Notes: generated from the letters alone by a model not told the origin. Positions 16,932 to 26,122 are shown, numbered from the stretch's first letter. The stretch: 64,000 nt of DNA from Streptomyces sp. WMMC940 (GCF_027460265.1 NZ_JAPZBC010000001.1:4409501-4473500), one strand, 5' to 3'. Program-made: numbers and translations.

Positions 16932-17887
16932 GCCGGCTCCTCAAGCGGTCCGCGACGGCCCCGGCCCCGCCCGTCGCCGCCCGCGAGCTCACCGCCGTCT
17001 CGGCCGACGGCTCCCGCCTCCACGTGGAGGTGCACGGCCCCGACGGAGCACCCGCCGTCGTGCTCGCCCACGGCTGGACCTGCTCCACCCACTTCTGGGC
17101 GGCGCAGATCAGGGAGTTGGCCGCCGACCACCGGGTCATCGTCTATGACCAGCGAGGGCACGGCCGCACCCCCGCCGTCACGAAGGCCGGTCACACCACC
17201 GAGGCCCTCGCCGACGATCTGGAGGCGGTACTCACCATCGCGCTGGAGCCGGGTGAGCGGGCCGTGCTCGCCGGGCACTCCATGGGCGGAATGACGCTCA
17301 TGGCGGCCGCCGCCCGGCCGAAGTTCGCCGAGCACGCCGCGGCCGCGCTGCTGTGCAGCACCGGCAGTTCGCGGCTCGTCGCCGAGTCGCTGGTGGTGCC
17401 GATGCGGGCCGGCGGGCTCCGTACCCGGCTCACCGGGGCGATCCTCGGCTCGCGTGCCCCGCTCGGACCGGTCACACCGGTCTCGAAGGCGATCCTGCGC
17501 TACGCGACGATGGGCCCGGGCACGGCGCCGGAGCGCGTCACCGAGTGCGCCCGTATCGTGCACGCCTGTCCGCGCCCGACCCGGGTGGCCTGGGCGCGTG
17601 TCCTCGCCGGGCTCGATCTCGACGCCGGGGTACGGGAGATGAGGCTGCCCACGGCCGTCGTCGCGGGCACCGCGGACCGGCTCACCCCGATCGTCCACGC
17701 CCGGGCGCTCGCGGCGTCGCTGCCCGAGTGCGTGGGACTCGTCGAACTCGCCGGCACGGGGCACATGACCCCCGTGGAGGCCCCGGAGGCGGTCACCGCG
17801 GAGATCAGGAAACTCGTGGACGCCCAGCCGAAGCGGAAGGCCCCCGCGCGGCCCGACGCCCGTACGAAGCAGGAGGAGAACGCATGA
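16928..17887 (+). CDS. Alpha/beta hydrolase
   Basis: 319 residues. LAHGWTCSTHFW supplies the oxyanion hole, GHSMGG the nucleophile elbow Ser, AGTADRLTP the acid, and GTGHMTP the catalytic His, so the triad is complete. A Lys/Arg/Pro-rich tail ends the protein. It overlaps the monooxygenase stop by four bases (ATGA) and the SDR start by four, so the three genes form one transcript and are translationally coupled. Its likely role is ester or lactone hydrolysis downstream of the monooxygenase; this is inference from context. Confidence 0.9.
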   Translation: MSRLLKRSATAPAPPVAARELTAVSADGSRLHVEVHGPDGAPAVVLAHGWTCSTHFWAAQIRELAADHRVIVYDQRGHGRTPAVTKAGHTTEALADDLEAVLTIALEPGERAVLAGHSMGGMTLMAAAARPKFAEHAAAALLCSTGSSRLVAESLVVPMRAGGLRTRLTGAILGSRAPLGPVTPVSKAILRYATMGPGTAPERVTECARIVHACPRPTRVAWARVLAGLDLDAGVREMRLPTAVVAGTADRLTPIVHARALAASLPECVGLVELAGTGHMTPVEAPEAVTAEIRKLVDAQPKRKAPARPDARTKQEENA

Positions 17888-18765
17888 CCAGGGTCAGCCT
17901 CGAAGGGCAGGTCGCCGTCGTCACCGGGGCCGCCCGTGGTGTCGGCGAGCTGCTGGCCCGCAAACTCTCCGCGCGCGGGGCGAGGATCGCGCTCGTCGGC
18001 CTGGAGCCGGACGAACTGAAGGCGGTCGCGGGGCGGTTGCACACCGAGTGCGAGCACTGGCACGCCGACGTCACCGACCACGAGGCGATGACACGCGTGG
18101 CCCACGAGGTCAAGGAGCGTTTCGGCAAGGTCGACGTCGTCGTCGCCAACGCCGGTGTGGCGTCGGGGGGCCCGTTCGCGGACTCCGATCCGACGGCGTG
18201 GCGGCGGGTCGTCGAGGTCAACCTCATCGGAAGCGCGGTCACCTGCCGGGCCTTCCTGCCGGTCCTGGTCGAGTCCCGCGGCTACTTCCTCCAGATCGCC
18301 TCGCTCGCCGCGATCACCCCGGCGCCGATGATGACGGCGTACTGCGCCTCCAAGTCGGGGGCCGAGGCCTTCGCGCACAGCCTGCGGGCCGAAGTGGGCC
18401 ACAAGGGGGTGAAGGTGGGCGTCGGCTATCTGTCCTGGACCGACACGGACATGGTGCGCGGGGCCGACCAGGACGAAGTGATGCGGGAGCTGCGGCAGCG
18501 GCTCCCGTGGCCGTCGAACCGCACGTACCCGCTCGGCCCCGCGGTGGACCGGATCGTCGCCGGCATCGAGCGGCGCTCCGCCCACGTCTACGCGCAGTGG
18601 TGGTTGCGCGGGATGCAGTCGGTCCGCGGGTACCTGCCGGGCCTCATCGGGGTCGTGGGGCAGCGGGAGATGAGGCGTTTCGAGCCGCGACTCACCGGGA
18701 TCCGCACGGGGCTCGTGGGCGCCGGCGGGGCCGCTGACGAGCGGGAACGCACGGAGCGTAACTGA
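17884..18765 (+). CDS. Short-chain dehydrogenase/reductase
   Basis: 293 residues. Classical SDR: VVTGAARGVGELLA cofactor motif at ~13-26, VVVANAGVASGG, catalytic Ser in LQIASLAA, and the YCASK Tyr-Lys pair. The ~40-residue extension after the catalytic core (RSAHVYAQWWLRGMQSVRG, probably amphipathic) fits SDRs that sit near membranes and act on lipid-like substrates. It is the third gene of the monooxygenase operon and would oxidise the alcohol released by the hydrolase, or reduce a ketone for the pathway. The physiological substrate is unknown. Confidence 0.9.
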   Translation: MTRVSLEGQVAVVTGAARGVGELLARKLSARGARIALVGLEPDELKAVAGRLHTECEHWHADVTDHEAMTRVAHEVKERFGKVDVVVANAGVASGGPFADSDPTAWRRVVEVNLIGSAVTCRAFLPVLVESRGYFLQIASLAAITPAPMMTAYCASKSGAEAFAHSLRAEVGHKGVKVGVGYLSWTDTDMVRGADQDEVMRELRQRLPWPSNRTYPLGPAVDRIVAGIERRSAHVYAQWWLRGMQSVRGYLPGLIGVVGQREMRRFEPRLTGIRTGLVGAGGAADERERTERN

Positions 18766-18862
18766 TCGAAATGCGCGGAATGTCCCTGCATGCCAGTCTG
18801 GTCGAGGCCCCGGGGGCCGCCCAACGGCCCCCGTCCCCCACACCCTTCCAGGAGTGAACCAG

Positions 18863-19114
18863 ATGGGTATCCAGGAGCAGTTCAAGGACAAGGCGGAGCA
18901 GCTCAAGGAGCAGGCGAAGCAGAAGCCCGGCACGAAGCAGGAGGCTTCGCAGCGCTCGCCGCAGCAGCGGCCGCAGCAGCGCCCCCCGCAGGAGCGCGGT
19001 CAGGAGCGCGGTCAGGAGCGCGGTCAGGAGCGCGGTCAGGAGCGCGGTCAGGAGCGCCGCCGCCCGGAGCGTGAGATGAGCGACGAGCCGATGCACCGTC
19101 GCCACGACGCCTGA
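18863..19114 (+). CDS. Small charged repeat protein (Gln-Glu-Arg-Gly repeats)
   Basis: 83 residues, no recognised domain. Starts MGIQEQFKDKAEQLKEQAKQ, an amphipathic helix rich in Lys/Glu/Gln, then a Gln/Pro/Arg stretch and five and a half QERG units. The ATG at 18863 has AGGAG eight bases upstream; a GTG at 18854 lies inside that signal. It is probably intrinsically disordered. The opening helix recalls small stress or CsbD-like proteins, but I would not assign it. It is monocistronic: 97 bp after the SDR and followed by a hairpin. Confidence 0.7.
   Translation: MGIQEQFKDKAEQLKEQAKQKPGTKQEASQRSPQQRPQQRPPQERGQERGQERGQERGQERGQERRRPEREMSDEPMHRRHDA
18989..19056 (+). repeat. 12-bp tandem repeat within small gene
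   Basis: Five identical copies of CAGGAGCGCGGT from 18989 to 19048 plus a partial sixth, encoding (QERG)n in frame. Exact identity suggests slippage or recent expansion; copy number may vary between strains without breaking the frame. Confidence 0.9.
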
Positions 19115-19131
19115 CGTCCGAGGCACCCGGG

Positions 19132-19163
19132 AGGGGCGCACCCAGTGCACGGGGTGCGCCCCT
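19132..19163 (+). terminator. Hairpin terminator
   Basis: 12-bp stem (19132-19143 with 19152-19163), 8-nt loop, followed by TT, just after the small repeat gene. It also lies beyond the end of the convergent tricorn-type peptidase gene. Confidence 0.7.
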
Positions 19164-19305
19164 TTCCCGCGACCGAACACCGCCGCCGGCCGCCCGGTTC
19201 CGCGGTTCGGGCTCCTTGCCCGTCGTCCGGGTGGCCGGGTTCGGTGGTGCGGCGGCGGGCCGGGTTTCCGGACCGCGGTCGTCCTCCGGTGCCTCGGTAC
19301 GGCGG

Positions 19306-22300
19306 TCAGCGACGTGGCGGCAGCGGAGGCCGGCGCCGGTCGGGGACGTTCTCGTACCCCGGAGGCGTCTTGGCCGGGTCCTTCGCCAGCCGGTCGAGCG
19401 CGACCTGCACCGCGGTGTCGAGGTCGGTGCGCTTGCCCTCGGCCCAGTGGAGCGGCGGGCGTTCGGCGAAGATGTCCGGCTCCACGCCGTGGTTCTCCAC
19501 GGACCAGCCGTACGCCTCGAACCAGGCGGCGTTCATCGGCACCGTGATCACCGTCCCGTCCGCGAGCCGGTGCCGGCCGGTCATCCCCACCACACCGCCC
19601 CAGGTGCGCTGGCCCACCACGGGACCGAGGCCCAGTAGCTTGATCGCTGCCGTGATCATGTCCCCGTCGGAGGAGGTGGCCTCGTCCGCGAGCGCCACGA
19701 TCGGTCCGCGCGGGGCGTTCGAGGTGTACGAGACCGGCTGCGCGTTCCGCGTCAGGTCCCAGCCCAGGATGGTGCGGCTCAGCTGCTCGATGACCAGCTC
19801 GCTGATGTGTCCGCCCGCGTTGCCGCGCACGTCCACGATCAGCGACGGCCGGGACACCTCCATCCGCACATCGCGGTTGAACTGCGCCCAGCCGGAACCG
19901 CCGAGATCCGGGATGTGGAGGTAGCCGCACTCGCCGCCGCTCATCTCGCGCACGACCGCGCGCCGTTTGGCCACCCAGTCCTGATAGCGCAGGGGGCGCT
20001 CGTCGATCAGCGGCACGACCGCCACCCGCCGCGGCCGGCCCTCCCCCTCGGCCGGTCGGAACGTCAGCTCCACGGTCGTCCCGCCCGCCGCGGACAGCAG
20101 CGGGTACGGGCCGGTCACCCGGTCCACCGGGCGTCCGTCGACATGGGTCAGCACGGCCCCCTCGCGGATGCCGGTGCCGGCGAGCGGGGAACGCGCCTTG
20201 GAGTCCGAGGAGTCGCCGGGCAGGATGCGCACGACGGCCCAGCCCTCGTCCCTGCGGGCCAGGTTGGCGCCGAGCAGGCCCATCGCCCGCTGGTAGTGGG
20301 GAGGTCCCTCGTTGCGGCGCGCGGGGGTGACGTAGGCGTGCGAGGTGCCCAGCTCGCCGAGCACTTCGCGGAGCAGGTCGGCGAACTCGTCGGGGGACGC
20401 GACCCGTTCGAGGAGCGGACGGTACTGGTCCAGCACGCCGCTCCAGTCGATCCCGCACATACCCGGGTCCCAGTAGTAGTCCCGGATGAGCCTGCCGGCC
20501 TCCTCGTACGCGCCGCGCCACTCCGCGGGCGGGTCCACCTCGTGCAGGATCCGGCGCATGTCGAGGTACACCGTGGAGTCGCTGTCGCCGGACTCGGTCG
20601 CGGGCACGGCGCGCAGCTCCCCGTCGTCGAAGACGACCAGCCGGGAGCCGTCGCCGCTGACCGCGAACCAGTCGAGATGCGCGACGAGTTCGTTCCTGCG
20701 GGCCTTGGGGATGTCGAAGTACTCCAGGGTCGGTCGGTGCGAGGGGTCGGCGGGGTTGGCGAACGTCTCGCCGAGCGCGCCCGAGATCGGCCACCTCAGC
20801 CAGACCAGACCGCCGCCCGCGACGGGGTGCAGGGACGAGTACTTGGACGCGGCCACGGGGAACGGCGTGACCCGGCTCTCCAGTCCCTCCACCTCCACCA
20901 TCGCCGCGCCCTCCCCCATGTCGGCCTCGGTGGGGTCCAGCCCGCCGGCCGCCGGCCGCCCGTCGGGCAGCAGCGCGAACGGCGACGGCGTCGCGGACGA
21001 CAGCGGTACGAGGTAGGGGCGGCAGCCCAGCGGGAAGGACAGGTCGCCGGTGTGCACGTCGTACACGGGGTCGAAGCCGCGCCAGGACAGGAAGGCCAGA
21101 TAGCGGCCGTCGCGGGTGAAGACGGGGGATTCGTCCTCGAAGCGGCCGTTGGTGACGTCGACGACGGTGCGCGGGCCGGGGCCGTCGATGCGGGCCATCT
21201 TGATCTGCCGCAGGGAGCGGCCGATGAACGGGTGCGACCAGGTGAGCCAGTTCCCGAGGGGGGAGAAGGCGAGATCGCGGACGGGCCCGTTTTCGGAGCG
21301 GATCAGCTCGGTGACGAGGTCCTCGCCCGTGCCTCCGGGTTCGTCGGTGGAGCCGGAGTCCGTGCCGGCGGGGCCGCCCGTGCCGGCGGGGCCGCCCGTC
21401 CCGGCGGGCCGGGCCGTGGAGCCGGCTTCCGCGCCGCCGGAAACCCCGGCCCCGGCTCCGGGCGCGGGCCCGGCCACCTCGGCTCGGGACGCCCCGGACG
21501 CTCCGGCTCCGTCGGGACGAGTTCCGTCCGCCGTCCCGGTCTCGTCCGTTCCGGCTCCGTGCGTTCCGGCCCCGGCGGTCTCGTGTCCCGGTGCCCCGGT
21601 TCCGTCCGCCTCGTCGGTCGCGGACGCTCCCCCGGCGTTCCCCTCGTCCCCCGTCCTCTGCGCCCGCTCCGCCCCGGTCTCCTCCTCCGCCACCGTGAGG
21701 AGCAGCAGGCGCCCGTCGTGCGAAGCGATCGCGAGCCGCTCCCCGGCCGGGTCCGAGACCATCTCCAGCACCCGGCCCAGCCGGCCGGTGGCCAGTCGCC
21801 GGGGCGGCCGGTCGCCGCTGGCCCGGGGCAGGTACGCGATCTCGACGGCGTCCTCCCCCTCGGCGTCGGTGACGTACGCGACCTGTCCGCCGCCGCTGCC
21901 GAGCATCACCGGCAGCCGCACCCGGACGCCCGGGGTGTCGGCGATGGTGCGCGCCGGGCCGTCGCGGTGGGTCAGCCAGTAGAGGCTGCCGCGTACGACG
22001 ACGGCACTCGCCCTGCCGGTGGTGTCCACGGAGAGCCCGTCGACGTGGCTGGCGGCGGGGACCTGGTAGCGGCGCCGTCCGGCGCGCGGGCCGCCGAGCC
22101 GGACGTCCAGCTTCCGCGGCCGGGAGTCGGGCGCCAGGTCCTCGACGATCCACAGGTCGCCGGCGCACTGGTAGACGACCCGGCTGCCGTCGCTGGAGGC
22201 GTGCCGGGCGTAGAAGGCGTCATGGTCGGTGTGGCGGCGCAGATCCGTGCCGTCGGGCAGGCACGAGTAGAGGTTCCCGACGCCCTCGTGGTCGGAGAGG

Positions 22301-22920
22301 AAGGCGATGCGGCCGTTCACGAACATCGGGCAGTCGAGATGGCCGCCGATGTCGGCCAGCAGTCGTTCGCCGTGCAGGTAGAGGCGCCCCATCGCGCCGC
22401 CCCGGTAGCGCTTCCACCCGGCCGGTTCGTGCGGCGGCTTCCCCGTGAGCAGCAGGGTGCGGTGCTGTCCTTCGCCGCCGGTGACGGCGATGTCGGAGAC
22501 GGGCCCCCACGGGAGGCGTTTTCCCGGGTCGCCGTCCGTGGGCACCTTGTAGGCCCAGGAGAAGTAGGAGAACGGCTGGCCGTGCGAGGAGACCGCGAGG
22601 ATGTTGCCGTCCGGGTCCCAGCCGCAGACCCGGGTGTCGGTCGAGCCCCAGTAGCCGAGGCGTCGTGCCGGGCCGCCCTCCACCGGTGCCAGATGGATCT
22701 CCGGGTCCAGACTGCGCCAGGTCGTGTAGGCGATCAGACCGCCGTCCGGGGAGAAGCGGGGGTGTCCGATCCGGGTCCGGTCGACGGTGAGCCGCCAGGC
22801 CCGGCCGGGGCTCCGGCCCGCGGGGACGAGGGGGGCGATCCAGAGATCGTCCTCGGCCGCGAAGCACAGCAAGTCGTCGTGCAGATGCGGAAAGCGGAGA
22901 TACGCGACGTCTTCACTCAC
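19306..22920 (-). CDS. Tricorn-type S41 peptidase
   Basis: 1204 residues from a GTG at 22920 (VSEDVAYLRFPHLHDD, the usual start of actinomycete tricorn homologues). The N-terminal two thirds are beta-propeller blades (FSPDGGLIAYTTW, WSHPFIGRSLRQIKMARIDG). Then come a PDZ-like segment (VLTHVDGRPVDRVTG) and the S41-like catalytic domain with GTSHAYVTPARR and the ADEATSSDGDM active-site loop. It is a large cytosolic oligopeptidase that degrades peptides downstream of the proteasome. It is longer than the ~1070 usual because of a ~120-residue Gly/Ala/Thr/Pro-rich insertion between propeller blades (about 21320-21690). It is divergent from the TetR gene 187 bp away. Confidence 0.88.
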   Translation of the reverse strand: MSEDVAYLRFPHLHDDLLCFAAEDDLWIAPLVPAGRSPGRAWRLTVDRTRIGHPRFSPDGGLIAYTTWRSLDPEIHLAPVEGGPARRLGYWGSTDTRVCGWDPDGNILAVSSHGQPFSYFSWAYKVPTDGDPGKRLPWGPVSDIAVTGGEGQHRTLLLTGKPPHEPAGWKRYRGGAMGRLYLHGERLLADIGGHLDCPMFVNGRIAFLSDHEGVGNLYSCLPDGTDLRRHTDHDAFYARHASSDGSRVVYQCAGDLWIVEDLAPDSRPRKLDVRLGGPRAGRRRYQVPAASHVDGLSVDTTGRASAVVVRGSLYWLTHRDGPARTIADTPGVRVRLPVMLGSGGGQVAYVTDAEGEDAVEIAYLPRASGDRPPRRLATGRLGRVLEMVSDPAGERLAIASHDGRLLLLTVAEEETGAERAQRTGDEGNAGGASATDEADGTGAPGHETAGAGTHGAGTDETGTADGTRPDGAGASGASRAEVAGPAPGAGAGVSGGAEAGSTARPAGTGGPAGTGGPAGTDSGSTDEPGGTGEDLVTELIRSENGPVRDLAFSPLGNWLTWSHPFIGRSLRQIKMARIDGPGPRTVVDVTNGRFEDESPVFTRDGRYLAFLSWRGFDPVYDVHTGDLSFPLGCRPYLVPLSSATPSPFALLPDGRPAAGGLDPTEADMGEGAAMVEVEGLESRVTPFPVAASKYSSLHPVAGGGLVWLRWPISGALGETFANPADPSHRPTLEYFDIPKARRNELVAHLDWFAVSGDGSRLVVFDDGELRAVPATESGDSDSTVYLDMRRILHEVDPPAEWRGAYEEAGRLIRDYYWDPGMCGIDWSGVLDQYRPLLERVASPDEFADLLREVLGELGTSHAYVTPARRNEGPPHYQRAMGLLGANLARRDEGWAVVRILPGDSSDSKARSPLAGTGIREGAVLTHVDGRPVDRVTGPYPLLSAAGGTTVELTFRPAEGEGRPRRVAVVPLIDERPLRYQDWVAKRRAVVREMSGGECGYLHIPDLGGSGWAQFNRDVRMEVSRPSLIVDVRGNAGGHISELVIEQLSRTILGWDLTRNAQPVSYTSNAPRGPIVALADEATSSDGDMITAAIKLLGLGPVVGQRTWGGVVGMTGRHRLADGTVITVPMNAAWFEAYGWSVENHGVEPDIFAERPPLHWAEGKRTDLDTAVQVALDRLAKDPAKTPPGYENVPDRRRPPLPPRR

Positions 22921-23032
22921 TCCTAAATGCTTTCCGCGTGCGGGGGGCCCGGCAACTTTTGGGGGACGGACTCTCCCGTGAAGGCCGGAGCGGCCCGCGA
23001 CGGCCCGGGCGAGGCTGTGGCTCAGGACACGT

Positions 23033-23047
23033 ACGAAACGGTTTCGT
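23033..23047. promoter_or_regulatory. TetR operator copy 1
   Basis: Perfect inverted repeat ACGAAAC-G-GTTTCGT between the tricorn and tetR genes. An identical-arm copy lies 46 bp downstream. The position suggests control of the tetR/MMPL transcript and possibly of the divergent peptidase. Confidence 0.75.
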
Positions 23048-23078
23048 TTCGTACGGCGGCGGGGTACAGTCGTGTTGT

Positions 23079-23093
23079 ACGAAACCGTTTCGT
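23079..23093. promoter_or_regulatory. TetR operator copy 2
   Basis: Perfect inverted repeat ACGAAAC-C-GTTTCGT ending 14 bp before the tetR ATG; only the centre base differs from copy 1. Binding here would block its own transcription start or ribosome loading, the usual TetR autoregulation. Confidence 0.75.
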
Positions 23094-23107
23094 TCGGAAG
23101 GCCGGTC

Positions 23108-23695
23108 ATGGCACGTAGCAGACTCACGCCCGAGCGCGAGGCCGAGTTGTACGAAGCCGTGCTCGACCTGCTGCGCGAAGTCGGTTACGACGCCCTCACC
23201 ATGGACGCCGTGGCCGCCCGCACCCGCTCCAGCAAGGCCACCCTCTACCGCCAGTGGGGGAGCAAGCCCGAGCTGGTCGCCATGTCGCTGCGGCACAGCA
23301 AGCCGGTGGACATCTCCCGGATCGACACCGGCAGCCTGCGCGGCGACTTCCACGAGATGGTGTCGCAGTCCGACGACTGCCAGATGGAGCGGGACACCGC
23401 GCTGATGCGCGGCCTCGCCCGGGCGGTCCACGAGAACGACGATCTGCTGCAGGCGCTGCGCGAGCTGTTCATCGAGCCGGAGATCACCGGGCTCGACGTG
23501 CTGCTGCAGCGGGCGGTCGGCCGCGGTGAGATCTCCGCGGACAACCCCGCCCTGAAGTACCTGTCGCACATGCTGGTGGGCGCGTTCGTGGCCCATCCGC
23601 TGATCAGGGACGAGCCCATGTGCCAGGGCTTCCTGCACGAGTACCTGGACGCCGTCGTGCTCCCCGCGCTGGGTGTCCCCGCCGACGGCGACTGA
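23108..23695 (+). CDS. TetR family transcriptional regulator
   Basis: 195 residues. The N-terminal HTH reads YDALTMDAVAARTRSSKATL with YRQWGSKPELV after it. The C-terminal helical ligand domain resembles the TetR_C regulators paired with exporters. The ATG at 23108 follows GGAAGG. The immediate downstream gene is an MMPL exporter on the same strand, 136 bp away, and two matched ACGAAACNGTTTCGT palindromes lie just upstream. The simplest model is that it represses itself and the exporter until a lipid-like or toxic ligand binds. Confidence 0.92.
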   Translation: MARSRLTPEREAELYEAVLDLLREVGYDALTMDAVAARTRSSKATLYRQWGSKPELVAMSLRHSKPVDISRIDTGSLRGDFHEMVSQSDDCQMERDTALMRGLARAVHENDDLLQALRELFIEPEITGLDVLLQRAVGRGEISADNPALKYLSHMLVGAFVAHPLIRDEPMCQGFLHEYLDAVVLPALGVPADGD

Positions 23696-23831
23696 CGTCC
23701 CTCTCCCCTCCCCGCGCCACACCCTCCCCACCCCGCATTCCGCAAAGCCCCACCTGACGCGCACCGCTCACGTCGTCGGGCTGGTCGAGCCTGCCCATCC
23801 GCCCCAACGACCTGACCGGGAGATCCATCTC

Positions 23832-25994
23832 GTGGCCACGTTCCTCTACAAGCTCGGACGGTTCGCCTTCCGGCGCCGACGGCTCGTCGCGCTGCTGTGG
23901 GTGGCGCTGTTCGCCCTCGCCGGCGTCGCCGCCTCCTCCGCGTCGACCGCCGCGTCCAGCTCCTTCTCCATACCGGGTACGGAGGCCCAGAAGGCCTTCG
24001 ACCTGCTCGACGAGCGCTTCCCGGGCACCAGCGTCGACGGCGCGACCGCACGCGTCGTCTTCAAGGCGCCCGAGGGCGAGAAGATGACGGACCCCGCCCA
24101 CCGGGCCGAGGTCGAGAAGGCCGTCGCCGCGCTCGAGTCGGGTTCGGACCAGGTCGCCTCGGTCGTCGATCCGTACCGGGCCAAGGCGATCAGCCGGGAC
24201 GGCACCATCGCCTACACCCAGGTCTCCTACAAGGTCAGCGGCATGGAGCTGGCCGAGGAGGACCGCGAGGCCCTCACCGAGGCAGGTGAGGAGGCCGAGG
24301 GCGCCGGGCTGACCGTCGAGATCGGCGGCGACGCGCTGCAGGCGGCCCCCGAGACCGGCGCGTCCGAGGTCATCGGCGTCGGCGTCGCCGCGGTGGTCCT
24401 CGTGATCACCTTCGGTTCGCTGGTCGCGGCCGGTCTGCCGCTGCTCACCGCCATCATCGGCGTCGGCATCGGCGTCTCCACCATCACGGCGCTCGCGAGC
24501 ACCCTCGACCTGGGCTCCACGACGGCCACCCTGGCCACGATGATCGGCCTCGCGGTCGGCATCGACTACGCGCTCTTCATCGTCTCCCGCTACCGGGCGG
24601 AGCTGGCCGAGGGGCGTGACCACGAGGAAGCCGCGGGACGGGCAACCGGCACGGCCGGCTCCGCCGTCGTCTTCGCGGGACTGACCGTGGTCATCGCCCT
24701 CGTCGGCCTGGCCGTCGTCAACATCCCCATGCTGAGCAAGATGGGCTTCGCGGCCGCCGGCACGGTCGCCGTCGCCGTGCTCATCGCCCTCACCCTGATA
24801 CCGGCCCTGCTCGGCTTCGCCGGCAAGCGGGTGCTGGGCCGCAAGGCGCGCAAGCAGACCGCGCAGGCGGGCGACAAGCCCAACATGGGCACGCGGTGGG
24901 CACGGTTCGTGCTGCGCCGCCCGGTCGCCGTGCTGCTCGCCGGTGTCGTGGGCCTCGGCGCCGTGGCCGTGCCGGCCGCTTCGCTGGAGATGGGACTGCC
25001 GGACGACGGCTCCCAGCCCACCAGCACCACCCAGCGCAAGGCGTACGACCTGCTCTCCGACGGCTTCGGCCCCGGCTTCAACGGGCCGCTGCTCATCGTC
25101 GTCGACGGCGACAAGGCCGCCGCGGACGGCACGGCGAAGGAGATCGCGGGGCTCGACGGCGTCGCGGCCGTCACCCCGGCCACGTACAACAAGGCCGGCG
25201 ACACGGCGATGATCACGGTGATCCCGGAGGACCGCCCCAGCTCCACGGAGACCGAGGACCTCGTCCGCACGATCCGCGCGACCAGCGGCGACAACGTGCA
25301 CGTCACCGGCGCCACGGCGATGAACATCGACTTCTCGCAGCGGATGAACGACGCGCTGGTGCCCTATCTGGCGCTCGTCGTCGGTCTGGCGTTCCTGCTG
25401 CTGATGGTGGTCTTCCGGTCCGTCCTCGTGCCCCTGAAGGCGGCGCTCGGCTTCCTGCTCTCGGTGGTCGCCGCCCTCGGCGCGGTCGTCGCGGTCTTCC
25501 AGTGGGGCTGGCTCGGCTCGCTGTTCGGCGTCGAGCAGACGGGCCCGATCATGTCGATGATGCCGATCTTCATGGTGGGTGTCGTCTTCGGTCTCGCCAT
25601 GGACTACGAGGTGTTCCTGGTGACGCGGATGCGCGAGGCGTTCGTGCACGGCGAGCGGCCGGGCCAGGCGATCATCACCGGTTTCCGGCACGGGGCCCGG
25701 GTGGTCACCGCCGCCGCGGTGATCATGATCGCGGTGTTCGCGGGCTTCATCGGCTCCAGCGAGCAGATGGTGAAGATGATCGGCTTTGGTCTCGCGATCG
25801 CGGTCTTCTTCGACGCCTTCGTCGTCCGGATGGCGATCGTGCCGGCGGTGCTGGCGCTGCTGGGCGGCCGGGCCTGGTGGCTGCCGCGCTGGCTGGACCG
25901 GGTGCTGCCGAGCGTGGACGTCGAGGGCGAGAAGCTGGGTGGCGCGGACGATCCGGCAGGCGGCGGCAAGGAGCGGGAACTGGTCGGCGCCTGA
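23832..25994 (+). CDS. MMPL/RND family membrane transporter
   Basis: 720 residues from a GTG. It has the two-fold RND repeat: a membrane helix, a large extracytoplasmic domain and a block of helices, twice. The conserved proton-relay motifs are GIDYALFIVSRYR in the first half and AMDYEVFLVTRMRE in the second. MMPL proteins export lipids, lipid-linked metabolites or drugs across the cytoplasmic membrane using proton motive force. The GTG was chosen because VATFLYKLGRFAFRRRR is the standard short cytosolic start before helix 1; the longer frame adds a Pro-rich tail. Partner of the TetR gene upstream; a bidirectional terminator follows. Confidence 0.92.
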   Translation: MATFLYKLGRFAFRRRRLVALLWVALFALAGVAASSASTAASSSFSIPGTEAQKAFDLLDERFPGTSVDGATARVVFKAPEGEKMTDPAHRAEVEKAVAALESGSDQVASVVDPYRAKAISRDGTIAYTQVSYKVSGMELAEEDREALTEAGEEAEGAGLTVEIGGDALQAAPETGASEVIGVGVAAVVLVITFGSLVAAGLPLLTAIIGVGIGVSTITALASTLDLGSTTATLATMIGLAVGIDYALFIVSRYRAELAEGRDHEEAAGRATGTAGSAVVFAGLTVVIALVGLAVVNIPMLSKMGFAAAGTVAVAVLIALTLIPALLGFAGKRVLGRKARKQTAQAGDKPNMGTRWARFVLRRPVAVLLAGVVGLGAVAVPAASLEMGLPDDGSQPTSTTQRKAYDLLSDGFGPGFNGPLLIVVDGDKAAADGTAKEIAGLDGVAAVTPATYNKAGDTAMITVIPEDRPSSTETEDLVRTIRATSGDNVHVTGATAMNIDFSQRMNDALVPYLALVVGLAFLLLMVVFRSVLVPLKAALGFLLSVVAALGAVVAVFQWGWLGSLFGVEQTGPIMSMMPIFMVGVVFGLAMDYEVFLVTRMREAFVHGERPGQAIITGFRHGARVVTAAAVIMIAVFAGFIGSSEQMVKMIGFGLAIAVFFDAFVVRMAIVPAVLALLGGRAWWLPRWLDRVLPSVDVEGEKLGGADDPAGGGKERELVGA

Positions 25995-26122
25995 GCGTCC
26001 GCCCGGCCGCGCGCGGTCCGCGTCCGCCGGTCCGTCCGGTCCGCCGGTCCGACTCCGACCGCACAGCTCCGGGACGTCCGTCCGCACCCGCTCGGCGACC
26101 GGGAGAGCGCCGCAGGAACGCC

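Noticed and set aside
19807..22926. A 1039-codon plus-strand frame opposite the tricorn-type peptidase
   Set aside because: Antisense shadow; no domain, and the minus strand holds a complete recognised enzyme.
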